Below, one piece after another: positions 25,981 through 34,509 of a stretch of DNA of 64,000 nucleotides (the stretch's first letter is position 1; each line of letters begins with the position of its first letter). The notes below the pieces were generated by a model. It saw only the letters and a program-made list of their open reading frames with translations, did not search any database and was not told the DNA's origin. Position numbers and translations under genes: made by a program. Source of the stretch: Streptomyces megasporus (GTDB lineage: Bacteria; Actinomycetota; Actinomycetes; Streptomycetales; Streptomycetaceae); contig NZ_JODL01000001.1 of NCBI RefSeq assembly GCF_000718985.1, forward strand, positions 248,001 to 312,000, written 5' to 3'.

Positions 25981-26216
25981 ACGCGGCGTGACCGAAACGG
26001 ATTCGGCACCGCAGACCCCTAGCCACGGACAGTACCCATGTGTTTACCATGAGTGACGCCAACGGGAAAGGTGCCGTTCGAGACCGGGCGACAGCACGCC
26101 TCGGATCGCGATAGCGTCGCAGACGAACGCTCTGCCGCGCCGGGCCGTTCCCCCTCCTACACGGGGCGCCGGACCGGCGTTCGCAGTCATCAGCTCGTGC
26201 CACCTTGGAGGTGAGG

Positions 26217-26630
26217 GTGTCCCAGATCGCAGGCGAGCCCGGGACGCAGGACTTCGTCGAGGTCCGGCTGCCCGCCGAGGGCGCCTACCTGTCGGTGCTG
26301 CGTACCGCCACCGCCGGTCTCGCGGCCCGTTTGGACTTCACCCTCGACGAGATCGAGGATCTGCGCATCGCCGTCGACGAGGCGTGCGCCATCCTGCTCC
26401 AGCAAGCCGTTCCCGGCGGAGTGTTGACCTGCGTCTTCAAGCTCGTCGGGGACTCCCTGTGGGTGACCGTCTCGGCGCCCACCACAGACGGCCGCGCGCC
26501 CGAGCGCGACACGTTCGCCTGGACGGTGCTGTCCGCACTGGCCGGCGAGGTCGACTCCTCCGTGGCCGAGGATCGCACGGTCAGCATCAGCCTGCACAAG
26601 AAGCGCGGCGCCGGCCCAGGGGCGTCGTGA
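26217..26630 (+). CDS. ushX: Anti-sigma factor (RsbW/SpoIIAB-type kinase fold), antagonist of SigH
   Basis: A 137-residue GHKL-type anti-sigma protein: VEVRLPAEGAYLSVLRTATAGLAARLDFTLDEIEDLRIAVDEACAIL read in pieces shows the N-box-like IAVDEAC. The G-boxes are weak, as in RsbW-like proteins of this group. The GTG at 26217 has TTGGAGGTGAGG upstream. Its TGA overlaps the GTG of the sigma gene (GTGA), so the two are translationally coupled. Matches UshX/RshA of S. coelicolor, the antagonist of SigH. Confidence 0.93.
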   Translation: MSQIAGEPGTQDFVEVRLPAEGAYLSVLRTATAGLAARLDFTLDEIEDLRIAVDEACAILLQQAVPGGVLTCVFKLVGDSLWVTVSAPTTDGRAPERDTFAWTVLSALAGEVDSSVAEDRTVSISLHKKRGAGPGAS

Positions 26631-27619
26631 CCGACGCACATGGGCCGGTACGGGACAAGGGGGTCGCTGTGAACGACCTGGAGCGTGAAACACGGACGGG
26701 CCGCCACGAGAAGGCTGCCGGTCCGGTCATCCCCGAGCAGCACGCCCGGCCTCATCCGGCCGAATCCCATCGGCGAGCGGAGCGTGCGGAGCGAGCGGGT
26801 GCCATGGAAGACCAGCAGCACGGCGGGCGCGTGGACGGCGCGGACGGTCGCCGGCGGCCCGGTTCGCAGGATCGCGGCGGGGCACGGGACCTCTTCGTCA
26901 GATTGCGCGGCCTTCCGGAGGGCTCTCCGGAGCGGGCGGAGCTCCGCGACGCCCTGGTACGGATGCACCTGCCCCTGGTCGAGCACCTGGCGCGGCGCTT
27001 CCGCAACCGCGGGGAGCCGCTGGACGACCTGACGCAGGTGGCCACGATCGGCCTGATCAAGTCGGTGGACCGCTTCGACCCGGAGCGCGGTGTGGAGTTC
27101 TCCACCTACGCCACCCCGACGGTCGTCGGCGAGATCAAGCGGCACTTCCGCGACAAGGGCTGGGCGGTGCGGGTGCCGCGTCGGCTCCAGGAGCTGCGGC
27201 TCTCCCTGACCACGGCGACCGCGGAGCTGTCCCAGCAGCACGGGCGCGCCCCGACCGTCCACGAGTTGGCCGAGCGGCTGTCGATCTCCGAGGAGGAGGT
27301 CCTGGAGGGCCTGGAGTCGGCGAACGCCTACAGCACGCTCTCCCTCGACGTCCCGGACACCGACGACGAGTCCCCGGCCGTCGCGGACACCCTCGGCGCG
27401 GAGGACGACGCCCTGGAGGGCGTGGAGTACCGCGAGTCCCTCAAGCCGCTGCTCGAGGAGCTGCCGCCGCGGGAGAAGAAGATCCTGCTGCTGCGGTTCT
27501 TCGGGAACATGACCCAATCCCAGATCGCCCAGGAGGTCGGCATCTCCCAGATGCACGTCTCACGCCTGCTGGCCCGCACCCTGGCGCAGTTGCGCGACCG
27601 GCTGCTGGTCGAGGAGTAG
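26627..27619 (+). CDS. sigH: Stress-response sigma factor of the SigB/SigF group
   Basis: A 330-residue sigma factor. The first 85 residues are a charged, low-complexity extension. Region 2 (VRMHLPLVEHLARRFRNRGEP, DLTQVATIGLIKSVDRFDPERG, FSTYATPTVVGEIKRHFRD), region 3 (RVPRRLQELRL) and region 4 (LPPREKKILLLRFFGNMTQSQIAQEVGISQMHVSRLL, given in pieces) are complete. The GTG at 26627 overlaps the anti-sigma stop. Internal in-frame starts at 26669 (GTG) and 26804 (ATG) would remove part or most of the extension, matching the multiple SigH forms known in S. coelicolor. Controls osmotic/stress and developmental genes there. Confidence 0.95.
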   Translation: MTDAHGPVRDKGVAVNDLERETRTGRHEKAAGPVIPEQHARPHPAESHRRAERAERAGAMEDQQHGGRVDGADGRRRPGSQDRGGARDLFVRLRGLPEGSPERAELRDALVRMHLPLVEHLARRFRNRGEPLDDLTQVATIGLIKSVDRFDPERGVEFSTYATPTVVGEIKRHFRDKGWAVRVPRRLQELRLSLTTATAELSQQHGRAPTVHELAERLSISEEEVLEGLESANAYSTLSLDVPDTDDESPAVADTLGAEDDALEGVEYRESLKPLLEELPPREKKILLLRFFGNMTQSQIAQEVGISQMHVSRLLARTLAQLRDRLLVEE

Positions 27620-27656
27620 ACGTCCGGGGGCGGGCGGAGCGGCGGCGGTACGGCGG

Positions 27657-28106
27657 TCAGCCGTCCCGCGGCTCGCGCGGGCCGATGCCCAACGCCTCGG
27701 TGGCGGTCGGGCTCAGCACGCAGACCAGCACCGCCAGTCCGATGAGGGCGATGGTCACCCCGAGCGCGAGCCACACACCGCCGTTCTGCGCCATCTGCCA
27801 GCCCGCCGGGACGGCCATGAGCTGCACGATCATGGCCGGTCCGCGGCTCCACCGGCGCAGCAGCCACAGCCCCCGCGCGGCTGCCAGCGGCAGGACGGCC
27901 AGGGCCAGTACCGTCACGGCTCCCGTGAGGGCCTGGACGGTGTCGTCGGCGTGGCGTCCGGTCAGGAGCATGACCAGCATGGAGATCCCCAGGCCCGCCA
28001 CCACCAGCCCCTGCGCCGCCACCAGCACGGCCGCGACGGCGAGACGGGCCGGGCGGGAGGATGCGGGAGGCCGGGGGCTGTCGGTGGAGGGTGCGTCCGT
28101 GCTCAC
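27657..28106 (-). CDS. Small membrane protein, four predicted spans
   Basis: A 149-residue protein with a Ser/Pro-rich N-terminal tail and four hydrophobic segments (LAVAAVLVAAQGLVVAGLGI, LTGAVTVLALAVLPLAAARG, AMIVQLMAVPAGWQMA, WLALGVTIALIGLAVLVCVL). Conserved in Streptomyces at this position; no known function. GTG start at 28106. Converges on sigH with 37 bp between. Confidence 0.85.
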   Translation of the reverse strand: MSTDAPSTDSPRPPASSRPARLAVAAVLVAAQGLVVAGLGISMLVMLLTGRHADDTVQALTGAVTVLALAVLPLAAARGLWLLRRWSRGPAMIVQLMAVPAGWQMAQNGGVWLALGVTIALIGLAVLVCVLSPTATEALGIGPREPRDG

Positions 28107-28194
28107 CCCGCCAGGGTAACGGGGCGTTCACGGGACGGTCGCCGCCCACCCCGGGTTTGGGCCGCTCCGCCGACGGATGGGTACTCTGCACTCC

Positions 28195-29163
28195 ATGCGC
28201 GCGCTCCTCGTGGTCAACCCGGCAGCCACCACCACCAGTGCGCGGACCCGCGACGTGCTCATCCACGCCCTGGCCAGCGACCTCAAGCTGGAGGTCGCCA
28301 CCACCGAGTACCGGGGGCACGCCCGGGACCTCGGGCGGCAGGCGGTCCAGCGCGGGGAGATCGAGCTGGTCATCGTGCTCGGTGGCGACGGCACGGTCAA
28401 CGAGGTCGTCAACGGGCTGCTGCACGAGGGGCCCGCTCCCGACGCCCTCCCCCGGCTGGCGGTCGTGCCCGGCGGCTCGACCAACGTCTTCGCCCGCGCG
28501 CTCGGCCTGCCCAACGACGCGGTGGAGGCCACCGGCGCCCTTCTGGACGCGCTGCACTCGGGCAGCGAGCGCACGGTGGGCCTGGGCCTGGCGGCCGGCA
28601 CTCCGGGGACGGACGACGCGGAGGTGCCCGCCCGCTGGTTCACCTTCTGCGCGGGGCTCGGCTTCGACGCGGGCGTGGTGGGCCGGGTCGAACAGAAGCG
28701 GGAGCGCGGCAAGCGCTCGACGCACGCCCTCTACGTGCGTCAGGTGCTGCGGCAGTTCCTGGGGGACACCCACCGCCGCCAGGGGACGATCACGCTCCGG
28801 CGGCCGGGCGAGGAGCCCGTCCGCGACCTGGCCCTGTCGATAGTCTGCAACACCGCCCCCTGGACCTACCTGGGCAACCGTCCGGTGTACGCGGCCCCTC
28901 GGGCCTCCTTCGACACCGCCCTCGACGTGCTCGGTCTCACCCGGCTCACACCGTCCGCGGTGACCCGCTACGGAACCCAGTTGCTGACGTCCTCGCCCGA
29001 ACGCGGCCCACGCGGCAGGCACGCGGTCTCACTGCACGACCTCACCGACTTCACCTTGGAATCACAGGTGCCACTGCCGTTTCAGATGGACGGTGACCAC
29101 CTGGGACTGCGCACGAACGTGACGTTCACAGGCGTACGTCGTGCACTGCGTGTGATTGTGTAA
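28195..29163 (+). CDS. Diacylglycerol/sphingosine kinase-family lipid kinase
   Basis: A 322-residue protein with the DAGK catalytic signature: ALLVVNPAATTTS, VIVLGGDGTVNEVVNGLL and VVPGGSTNVFARALGLP. It should phosphorylate a lipid or be a phosphatidylinositol mannoside-like pathway kinase; substrate unknown. The ATG at 28195 follows TACTCT by 7 nt, fitting a leaderless mRNA; an in-frame ATG at 28177 precedes that element. Confidence 0.92.
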   Translation: MRALLVVNPAATTTSARTRDVLIHALASDLKLEVATTEYRGHARDLGRQAVQRGEIELVIVLGGDGTVNEVVNGLLHEGPAPDALPRLAVVPGGSTNVFARALGLPNDAVEATGALLDALHSGSERTVGLGLAAGTPGTDDAEVPARWFTFCAGLGFDAGVVGRVEQKRERGKRSTHALYVRQVLRQFLGDTHRRQGTITLRRPGEEPVRDLALSIVCNTAPWTYLGNRPVYAAPRASFDTALDVLGLTRLTPSAVTRYGTQLLTSSPERGPRGRHAVSLHDLTDFTLESQVPLPFQMDGDHLGLRTNVTFTGVRRALRVIV

Positions 29164-29480
29164 GTGGATCTGGTGAAAGTCCTTTCAGTCGAACGTTTAG
29201 GCCAGGATCCACCCCCTGGAAGTACGGCTGTGACCTAGTCGACACCAAGGAATCAAAAAAAACTTTCCGGAAGGGGTTGTATCCGCCGCCGAGGTTTGCG
29301 AGTCTCTTCATGGCGATCGGGACGGTCGAATCATCGACCCCATGAGAGCCCCGAATCCACCTCCTCATCCTTAGGGACACACCCAGGAAGCCTGGGCGAT
29401 GCCCCTTCCCTTGTGGAGGGATTCGTGAAAGCGTTCACATTCACAAGCAATTACCGCAACGCGTAGGAGATGGAGCAGCC
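29164..29480 (+). promoter_or_regulatory. wblE upstream region
   Basis: 317 bp without a gene, notably less GC-rich than its surroundings, with an A8 run at 29255-29262 flanked by TTCCGGAA. GTGAA-N4-TTCAC (29425-29438) is a short palindrome 43 nt before the start. A long leader is likely but no unequivocal promoter was found. Confidence 0.4.
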
Positions 29481-29738
29481 ATGGACTGGCGTCACAACGC
29501 CGTTTGCCGCGAGGAAGACCCCGAGCTCTTCTTCCCGATCGGCAACACCGGTCCTGCGCTGCTGCAGATCGAGGAAGCCAAGGCCGTCTGCCGTCGCTGC
29601 CCCGTGATGGAGCAGTGCCTGCAGTGGGCTCTGGAGACCGGCCAGGACTCCGGTGTCTGGGGTGGCCTCAGCGAGGACGAGCGCCGCGCCATGAAGCGCC
29701 GCGCCGCCCGCAACCGGGCGCGCAAGGCCACCGCCTGA
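29481..29738 (+). CDS. wblE: WhiB-family iron-sulfur regulator WblE
   Basis: An 85-residue protein with four conserved Cys (C9, C37, C40, C46) that ligate a [4Fe-4S] cluster, the G(V/I)WGG turn (SGVWGGLSEDERR) and a basic tail RRAARNRARKAT. The sequence is that of WblE, the Streptomyces counterpart of mycobacterial WhiB1. It acts with the SigHrdB region 4. ATG with GGAG 9-10 nt upstream. Confidence 0.97.
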   Translation: MDWRHNAVCREEDPELFFPIGNTGPALLQIEEAKAVCRRCPVMEQCLQWALETGQDSGVWGGLSEDERRAMKRRAARNRARKATA

Positions 29739-29810
29739 CGCCCACCCCGCCACCCGCTGCCCCCGAACCGCAGCGCGCAGTGCCCGCAGTGCGCACCGCA
29801 ACGACGACGT

Positions 29811-29852
29811 CGAGCCCCGGACCGTACGGCCCCCGCCGCGGTCCGGGGCTCG
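29811..29852 (+). terminator. wblE terminator
   Basis: 12-13 bp perfect arms (about 29811-29823 and 29840-29852) with a 16-nt loop, 73 nt after the wblE stop. Confidence 0.7.
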
Positions 29853-29983
29853 GTGTCGTACAGGGGGCGCACGGGGCCCGCTCCACCGGGTCGGGCGCTC
29901 CACGGGGACGTTCCGGTGGGGGCGTCCCGGTGAGGACGTCCTCCGCCCGGGCCTGACGTGCGACGGGGGCGCCCGTCCCGGCC

Positions 29984-31477
29984 CTAACGCCTCTCCTCCC
30001 TCACCGGGATGTCGAGGACCACCCGGGCACCGCCCCCAGGCGCCGGCATCATGTCGAAGCCGCCGCCCAATTCCCCCTCCACCAGCGTCCGTACGATCTG
30101 GAGCCCCAGGTTCCCCGCCGTGTGGGCGTCGAAGTCCTCGGGCAGACCGCGGCCGTTGTCCTGCACGGTGACCAGCAGCCGTCCCTCCTCCCGGCGCGTC
30201 CCCGCGCTCCGGACGGCGGCGACCTCGACCAGCCCCTTCTCCCCCGGCTTGAAGCCGTGCTCCAGGGCGTTCTGCAGCACCTCGGTGAGCACCATGGCCA
30301 GGGGGGTGGCCACTTCGGCGGCCAGCACGCCGAAACGGCCCGTGCGGCGTCCGGTGACCAGCCCCGGGGAGATCTCGGCGACCATCGCCAGCACCCGGTC
30401 GGCGATCTCGTCGAACTCCACGCGCTCGTCCAGGTTCTGCGAGAGCGTCTCGTGGACGATGGCGATCGACCCGACCCTGCGGACGGCCTCCTCCAACGCC
30501 TCCCGCGCGGTGTCGCCGCTGCCCTCGCCGATGCGTCGGGCCTGGAGCCGCAGCAGGGCGGCGACGGTCTGGAGGTTGTTCTTCACCCGGTGGTGGATCT
30601 CCCGGATGGTGGCGTCCTTGGTGATCAGCTCCCTCTCCCTGCGCCGGAGTTCGGTGACGTCGCGCAGCAGGATGAGCGAACCGATCCGGACGCCCTTGGG
30701 TTTGAGCGGGATGGCCCGGAGTTGGACCACGCAGCCGTTGCCCTCGATCTCCGTCTCGCGCGGCGCCCAGCCACTGGCGAGCTTGACCAGGGACTCGTCC
30801 GTCGGGCCGCGGGAGGGCGCCAGTTCGTCGGTGGTCTGCCCCAGGTGCAGCCCCACCAGATCGGCGGCCAGGCCGAGTCGGTGGTAGGCGGAGAGCGCGT
30901 TGGGGCTGGCGTACTGGACGACGCCCTCGGCGTCGAGCCGGATCAGTCCGTCCCCGACCCGTGGGGAGGCGTCCATGTCGACCTGCTGATCGGGAAAGGG
31001 AAACGATCCTGCGGCGATCATCTGCGCGAGGTCGGAGGCGCTCTGCAGGTAGGTCAGCTCCAACCGGCTCGGCGTCCGCACGGTCAGCAGGTTCGTGTTG
31101 CGGGCGACGACCCCGAGGACTCGCCCCTCGCGGCGCACGGGGATGGACTCGACCCGGACCGGCACCTCCTCGCGCCACTCGGGGTCGCCCTCCCGCACGA
31201 TCCGCCCCTCGTCCAGGGCGATGTCCAGCAGCGGGCGGCGTCCGCGCGGCACGAAGTGGCCGACCATGTCGTCCTGGTAGGAGGTGGGTCCGGTGTTGGG
31301 GCGCATCTGCGCGACGGAGACGTAGCGCGTCCCGTCGCTGGTGGGGACCCACAGCACCAGGTCGGCGAAGGAGAGGTCGGACAGCAACTGCCACTCGGAG
31401 ACCAGCAGGTGCAACCACTCCAGGTCGGAGTCGCCGAGGAGGGTGTGCTGGCGTACGAGGTCGTTCATGGAGGGCAC
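29984..31477 (-). CDS. pdtaS: Two-component sensor histidine kinase, PdtaS type
   Basis: A 497-residue soluble kinase: N-terminal GAF-like domain (WLHLLVSEWQLLSDLSFADLVL in pieces), PAS domain (GLIRLDAEGVVQYASPNAL, about 175-275), then HisKA_2 with the phospho-acceptor at H295/H296 in IHHRVKNNLQTVAALL and a HATPase_c domain (EVLQNALEHGF, DNGRGLPEDF). This is the domain order of PdtaS, whose partner PdtaR is an RNA-binding ANTAR antiterminator; no such partner is in the window. TAGGCT lies 6 nt before the GTG at 31477, suggesting a leaderless start; ATG at 31468 is the alternative. Confidence 0.93.
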   Translation of the reverse strand: MPSMNDLVRQHTLLGDSDLEWLHLLVSEWQLLSDLSFADLVLWVPTSDGTRYVSVAQMRPNTGPTSYQDDMVGHFVPRGRRPLLDIALDEGRIVREGDPEWREEVPVRVESIPVRREGRVLGVVARNTNLLTVRTPSRLELTYLQSASDLAQMIAAGSFPFPDQQVDMDASPRVGDGLIRLDAEGVVQYASPNALSAYHRLGLAADLVGLHLGQTTDELAPSRGPTDESLVKLASGWAPRETEIEGNGCVVQLRAIPLKPKGVRIGSLILLRDVTELRRRERELITKDATIREIHHRVKNNLQTVAALLRLQARRIGEGSGDTAREALEEAVRRVGSIAIVHETLSQNLDERVEFDEIADRVLAMVAEISPGLVTGRRTGRFGVLAAEVATPLAMVLTEVLQNALEHGFKPGEKGLVEVAAVRSAGTRREEGRLLVTVQDNGRGLPEDFDAHTAGNLGLQIVRTLVEGELGGGFDMMPAPGGGARVVLDIPVREERR

Positions 31478-31824
31478 GGTGCGAGCCTAACCGGCGACCG
31501 GTCGTGTCGTACGTCTGTCCATACGCGCTCGTGTAAGCAAGAATTGACGACAGCCGCTCCGACCGGCCGGAGATGTGTTCAAGGCATGGACACGTTCGCC
31601 TGGTCCAGTCCAGAATGGCCGAGGACTTCTGCCCTCCCCGCACAGGAGGGTGGAACGAGACCGGGTGCTCTCTGCCCTGACTGCGCCGGGTCTCCGATCG
31701 CTCCGGGCTGCGGTGCCGGACGGGTTGAGGGTCCCGTCCCGGCGCCGCGGCCCGTGGGTGTCCCCGGGCCCGCCGGCTCTCCGCTTGTCCTCCGTGGCGT
31801 TCGTGGCTTCCCCCATGGGTGCCT
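31478..31824. other. Intergenic region between pdtaS and the TetR gene
   Basis: 347 bp. Apart from the pdtaS -10-like TAGGCT (minus strand, 31484-31489) nothing was recognised: no gene, strong hairpin or repeat. Confidence 0.4.
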
Positions 31825-32445
31825 TCAGAGGGTGTTCTCGGGACCTTCCCCCGGCCAGGCCCGCATCGCGGTGGCCGCCACCGCTTCCAACTCCTCGCGA
31901 CCGGCGCCGTCGCGCGCCTGCTGGGACATGCCCTGCAACACGGCCCCGACGAACCGGGCGAGCGCGGCGGCGTCGGTCTCCTCGGGCAGTTCCCCGGCCT
32001 CGACACCGGCCCGTATGCGGGAGGTGAGCGCGTGGACGTTCTCCTCGCGCATCCCTCGCAGGGCCTCGGTCACCTCGGCGGAGGCGGGCGCGGCGTTGAC
32101 GGCGGCGTTGATCACCAGGCAGCCGGGCGGACGCCCCGGTTCGGTGTACTCCACGGCGGCCTCGCGCAGGACGCGTCCGACGGCGCTCCGCGCCGTGGGC
32201 TCCTCGGCCAGGGCGCGCCCGATGAAGCCGCCGTACCGGCGGACGTAGACCTCCACGACCTCCTCGAACAGCGTCTTCTTGTCGCCGAAGGCCGCGTACA
32301 GGCTGGGTGCGGCGATGCCCATGGCGCGGGTGAGGTCGGCGATCGAGGTCGTCTCGTAGCCGTGTTCCCAGAAGGCGCGCAGGGCCTTCTCCAAGGCCGT
32401 GTCGCGGTCGAAGGAGCGGGGTCGTCCGCGGTGCCTGGTCGTCAT
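31825..32445 (-). CDS. TetR-family transcriptional regulator
   Basis: A 206-residue repressor. N-terminal helix-turn-helix (ALRAFWEHGYETTSIADLTRAMGIAAPSLYAAFGDKKTLF, in pieces) of the AcrR/TetR type, with a TetR_C-like ligand domain containing PPGCLVINAAVNAAP. It diverges from a short-chain dehydrogenase gene, sharing paired operators. TAAAAT is 7 nt before the ATG, so its mRNA may be leaderless. Confidence 0.93.
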   Translation of the reverse strand: MTTRHRGRPRSFDRDTALEKALRAFWEHGYETTSIADLTRAMGIAAPSLYAAFGDKKTLFEEVVEVYVRRYGGFIGRALAEEPTARSAVGRVLREAAVEYTEPGRPPGCLVINAAVNAAPASAEVTEALRGMREENVHALTSRIRAGVEAGELPEETDAAALARFVGAVLQGMSQQARDGAGREELEAVAATAMRAWPGEGPENTL

Positions 32446-32458
32446 GGCACCGATTTTA

Positions 32459-32507
32459 TAGCGGTCGCTCAAGAAAGCGTGCTACGGTTCTTCTGTAGCG
32501 ACCGCTA
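32459..32507. promoter_or_regulatory. Paired TetR operators between the TetR and SDR genes
   Basis: TAGCGGTCGCT (32459-32469) and its exact reverse complement AGCGACCGCTA (32497-32507), 27 bp apart. Each copy is itself nearly palindromic (AGCG-RY-CGCT), so each can bind one dimer. They sit next to the -10 of the tetR gene and 22 bp before the SDR start, fitting repression in both directions. Confidence 0.7.
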
Positions 32508-32528
32508 AAGAATGAAGGGGGAATCGAC

Positions 32529-33320
32529 GTGCCCGCACTCGAGGAGCGGACGAGGACGACGGAGGGCTCGCGGCTCGTGGGCAGAACGGCCCTGGTCACC
32601 GGGGGCAGCAGGGGGATCGGGCGGGCCGTGGCCGAGCGGCTGGGCCGGGAGGGCGCCCGCGTCGGGGTGCACTACGGCCGCGACGAGAGGGCCGCGAAGG
32701 AGACGGTGTCCGCGATCGAGGCCGCCGGCGGATCGGCCTTCGCCATCCGGGCGGAGCTGGGGGTGCCCGGCGACGCGGAGGAGCTGTGGGCGGCCTTCGA
32801 CCGGGAGGCCGACGGGCTGGACGTGTTGGTCAACAACGCCGGGATCACCGGAAAACGCGAACCGCTGTCCGGGATGACGCCGGAGGACTTCGACCGGGTC
32901 TTCGCCGTCAACACCAAGGCGCCGTTCTTCATCACCCGGCTCGCCCTGGAACGGCTGCGGGACGGTGGGCGGATCGTCAACGTCTCCACCAACCTGACCC
33001 GCGGCAACACCGTGCCGGCGTTGATCTCCTACGCGATGTCCAAGGGTGCTCTCGACGCCTTCACCCTGACCCTCGCCAGAGAGCTCGGTCCACGCCGGAT
33101 CACGGTCAACGCCGTGGCTCCGGGTGCGGTGGACACCGATATGAACGCGGACTGGCTGCGCGGGAACGACGAGGCGCGGCGGCAGACCGCTGCGCAGAGC
33201 GCCCTGGGGCGGGTCGGCGAACCGCGGGACATAGCCGACGTGGTGGCCTTCCTCGCCTCCGACGACAGCCGCTGGATCACCGGCCAGTGGCTGGACGCCA
33301 CGGGCGGCGCGCTGCTGTAG
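32529..33320 (+). CDS. Short-chain dehydrogenase/reductase
   Basis: A 263-residue SDR: TGGSRGIGRAVAERL cofactor motif, NNAGITG, catalytic Ser-Tyr-Lys (ISYAMSKGAL, with the Ser about 13 residues before), and the C-terminal ITGQWLDATGG. Resembles FabG/glucose-1-dehydrogenase-like oxidoreductases, often annotated 3-oxoacyl reductases; substrate unknown. GTG start at 32529 with AAGGGGG upstream. Probably controlled by the divergent TetR protein. Confidence 0.92.
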   Translation: MPALEERTRTTEGSRLVGRTALVTGGSRGIGRAVAERLGREGARVGVHYGRDERAAKETVSAIEAAGGSAFAIRAELGVPGDAEELWAAFDREADGLDVLVNNAGITGKREPLSGMTPEDFDRVFAVNTKAPFFITRLALERLRDGGRIVNVSTNLTRGNTVPALISYAMSKGALDAFTLTLARELGPRRITVNAVAPGAVDTDMNADWLRGNDEARRQTAAQSALGRVGEPRDIADVVAFLASDDSRWITGQWLDATGGALL

Positions 33321-33323
33321 GCC

Positions 33324-33373
33324 GCCACCACCCCCGGGCCCCGTACACGGGGCGGAGGTTCGGGGGCGGTGGC
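33324..33373. terminator. Terminator between converging SDR and nagB2-like genes
   Basis: 13-bp arms with one mismatch (33324-33336, 33361-33373) enclosing a second hairpin CCCCG-TACA-CGGGG (33339-33352). Confidence 0.65.
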
Positions 33374-33381
33374 GCTCGGGT

Positions 33382-34464
33382 TCAGCGGGTCTCGGTGACC
33401 TTGGCCAGGGCGCGGGGCACGTCCGGGTCCTGGCCTCGGGCGATGGCCACCTCGTAGGCCAGCATCTGCAGCGGGAGGATCTCCAGGATGGGCTGGAGTT
33501 CCTCCGGCACGTTCTCGGTCGGCAGGACGAAGCCCGCGGCGGCTTCGGCCACCTGCTGCTCGGGGCCGACGACGACGAGGTCGGCACCGCGTTCCCTCAC
33601 CCGGTCGAGGACGGGCTGTAGCGCCCTGCCTCCCTTGCCGTCGGTGACGATGGCGATCACCGGGGTGAGGTGGTCGACCATCGCCAGCGGTCCGTGCAGC
33701 AGGTCGGCACCGGAGTAGGACAGTGTCGGGATGTAGCTGGTCTCCATCAGCTTCAGCGCGGCCTCCTTGGCCGTGGGATAGCCGTAACCGCGGGAGGTGA
33801 CGACCATGCGCTCGGCGAAGCGGTAGCGGGCCGCGAGGCGCCTGACCTCGTCCTGGCGGGCCAGGATCGACTCGGCCAGGTCCGGCAGCACCTTGGCCGC
33901 GGTGCCGAAGGCGCCCCCCTCGCCACCGCGGAGACCGTCGACCAGAAGGGAGAGGGACAGCAGTTCGGCGGTGTAGGTCTTGGTCGCCGGGAGGGCCTTC
34001 TCCGGGCCGGCCAGGATGTCGATGTGGAACTCGCTGACCTCGGCCAGTGGCGAGTCGGGATTGTTGGTCACCGCCAGGGTGACGGCACCGGCCTCGCGGG
34101 CGGCCCGGGTGGAGGCGACCAGATCCGGGGAGCCGCCGGACTGACTGACGGTGACGACCAGACAGTCGGTGAGGTCCTGCCGTGCCCCGTAGGCGGTGGT
34201 GGTGGACATGGAGGTCAGCCCGCAGGGCTTGCCCAGCAGGATCTCCGACAGGTACTTCGCGTAGAGGGCGGCGTTGTCGGAGGTGCCTCGGGCGGTGAGC
34301 AGGACGAAGCGGGGGTCGCGGGCCGCGATGCGCTCGGCGACCTCCCGGATCCTCGGCGCGCCCTCGCCCAGGATCCGCCGTAGTACGGCGGGCTGTTCTG
34401 CCATCTCACCGGCCATGATCCGACCCGGACGGTCGCCGTGCGGTGCCGGAGTGGTGGCGGACAT
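33382..34464 (-). CDS. nagB2: SIS-domain sugar-phosphate enzyme (NagB2/AgaS-like glucosamine-6-phosphate deaminase)
   Basis: A 360-residue double-SIS protein: LTARGTSDNAALYAKYLSE, TVSQSGGSPDLVASTRAARE and a second SIS with SRGYGYPTAKEAALKLMET. It lacks a glutamine amidotransferase domain, so it is not GlmS. At this place in S. coelicolor the homologue is called NagB2. Role: handles glucosamine-6-phosphate derived from imported chitobiose or N-acetylglucosamine. GGGAGGT precedes the ATG. Last gene of the das operon, 45 nt after the glucosaminidase gene. Confidence 0.87.
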   Translation of the reverse strand: MSATTPAPHGDRPGRIMAGEMAEQPAVLRRILGEGAPRIREVAERIAARDPRFVLLTARGTSDNAALYAKYLSEILLGKPCGLTSMSTTTAYGARQDLTDCLVVTVSQSGGSPDLVASTRAAREAGAVTLAVTNNPDSPLAEVSEFHIDILAGPEKALPATKTYTAELLSLSLLVDGLRGGEGGAFGTAAKVLPDLAESILARQDEVRRLAARYRFAERMVVTSRGYGYPTAKEAALKLMETSYIPTLSYSGADLLHGPLAMVDHLTPVIAIVTDGKGGRALQPVLDRVRERGADLVVVGPEQQVAEAAAGFVLPTENVPEELQPILEILPLQMLAYEVAIARGQDPDVPRALAKVTETR

Positions 34465-34509
34465 GCTGAGGACCTCCCGTTGTCTGTGGTGCGTGCGGTT
34501 CGCGGGGGT

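Noticed and set aside
26042..26069. SigB-type promoter (GTTT ... GGGAAA) before ushX
   Set aside because: The spacer is too long and the -10 lacks GGGTA; not strong enough to annotate.
29249..29278. SigR-type promoter before wblE (GGAAT ... GTT)
   Set aside because: The spacing is 22 bp instead of 18-19.
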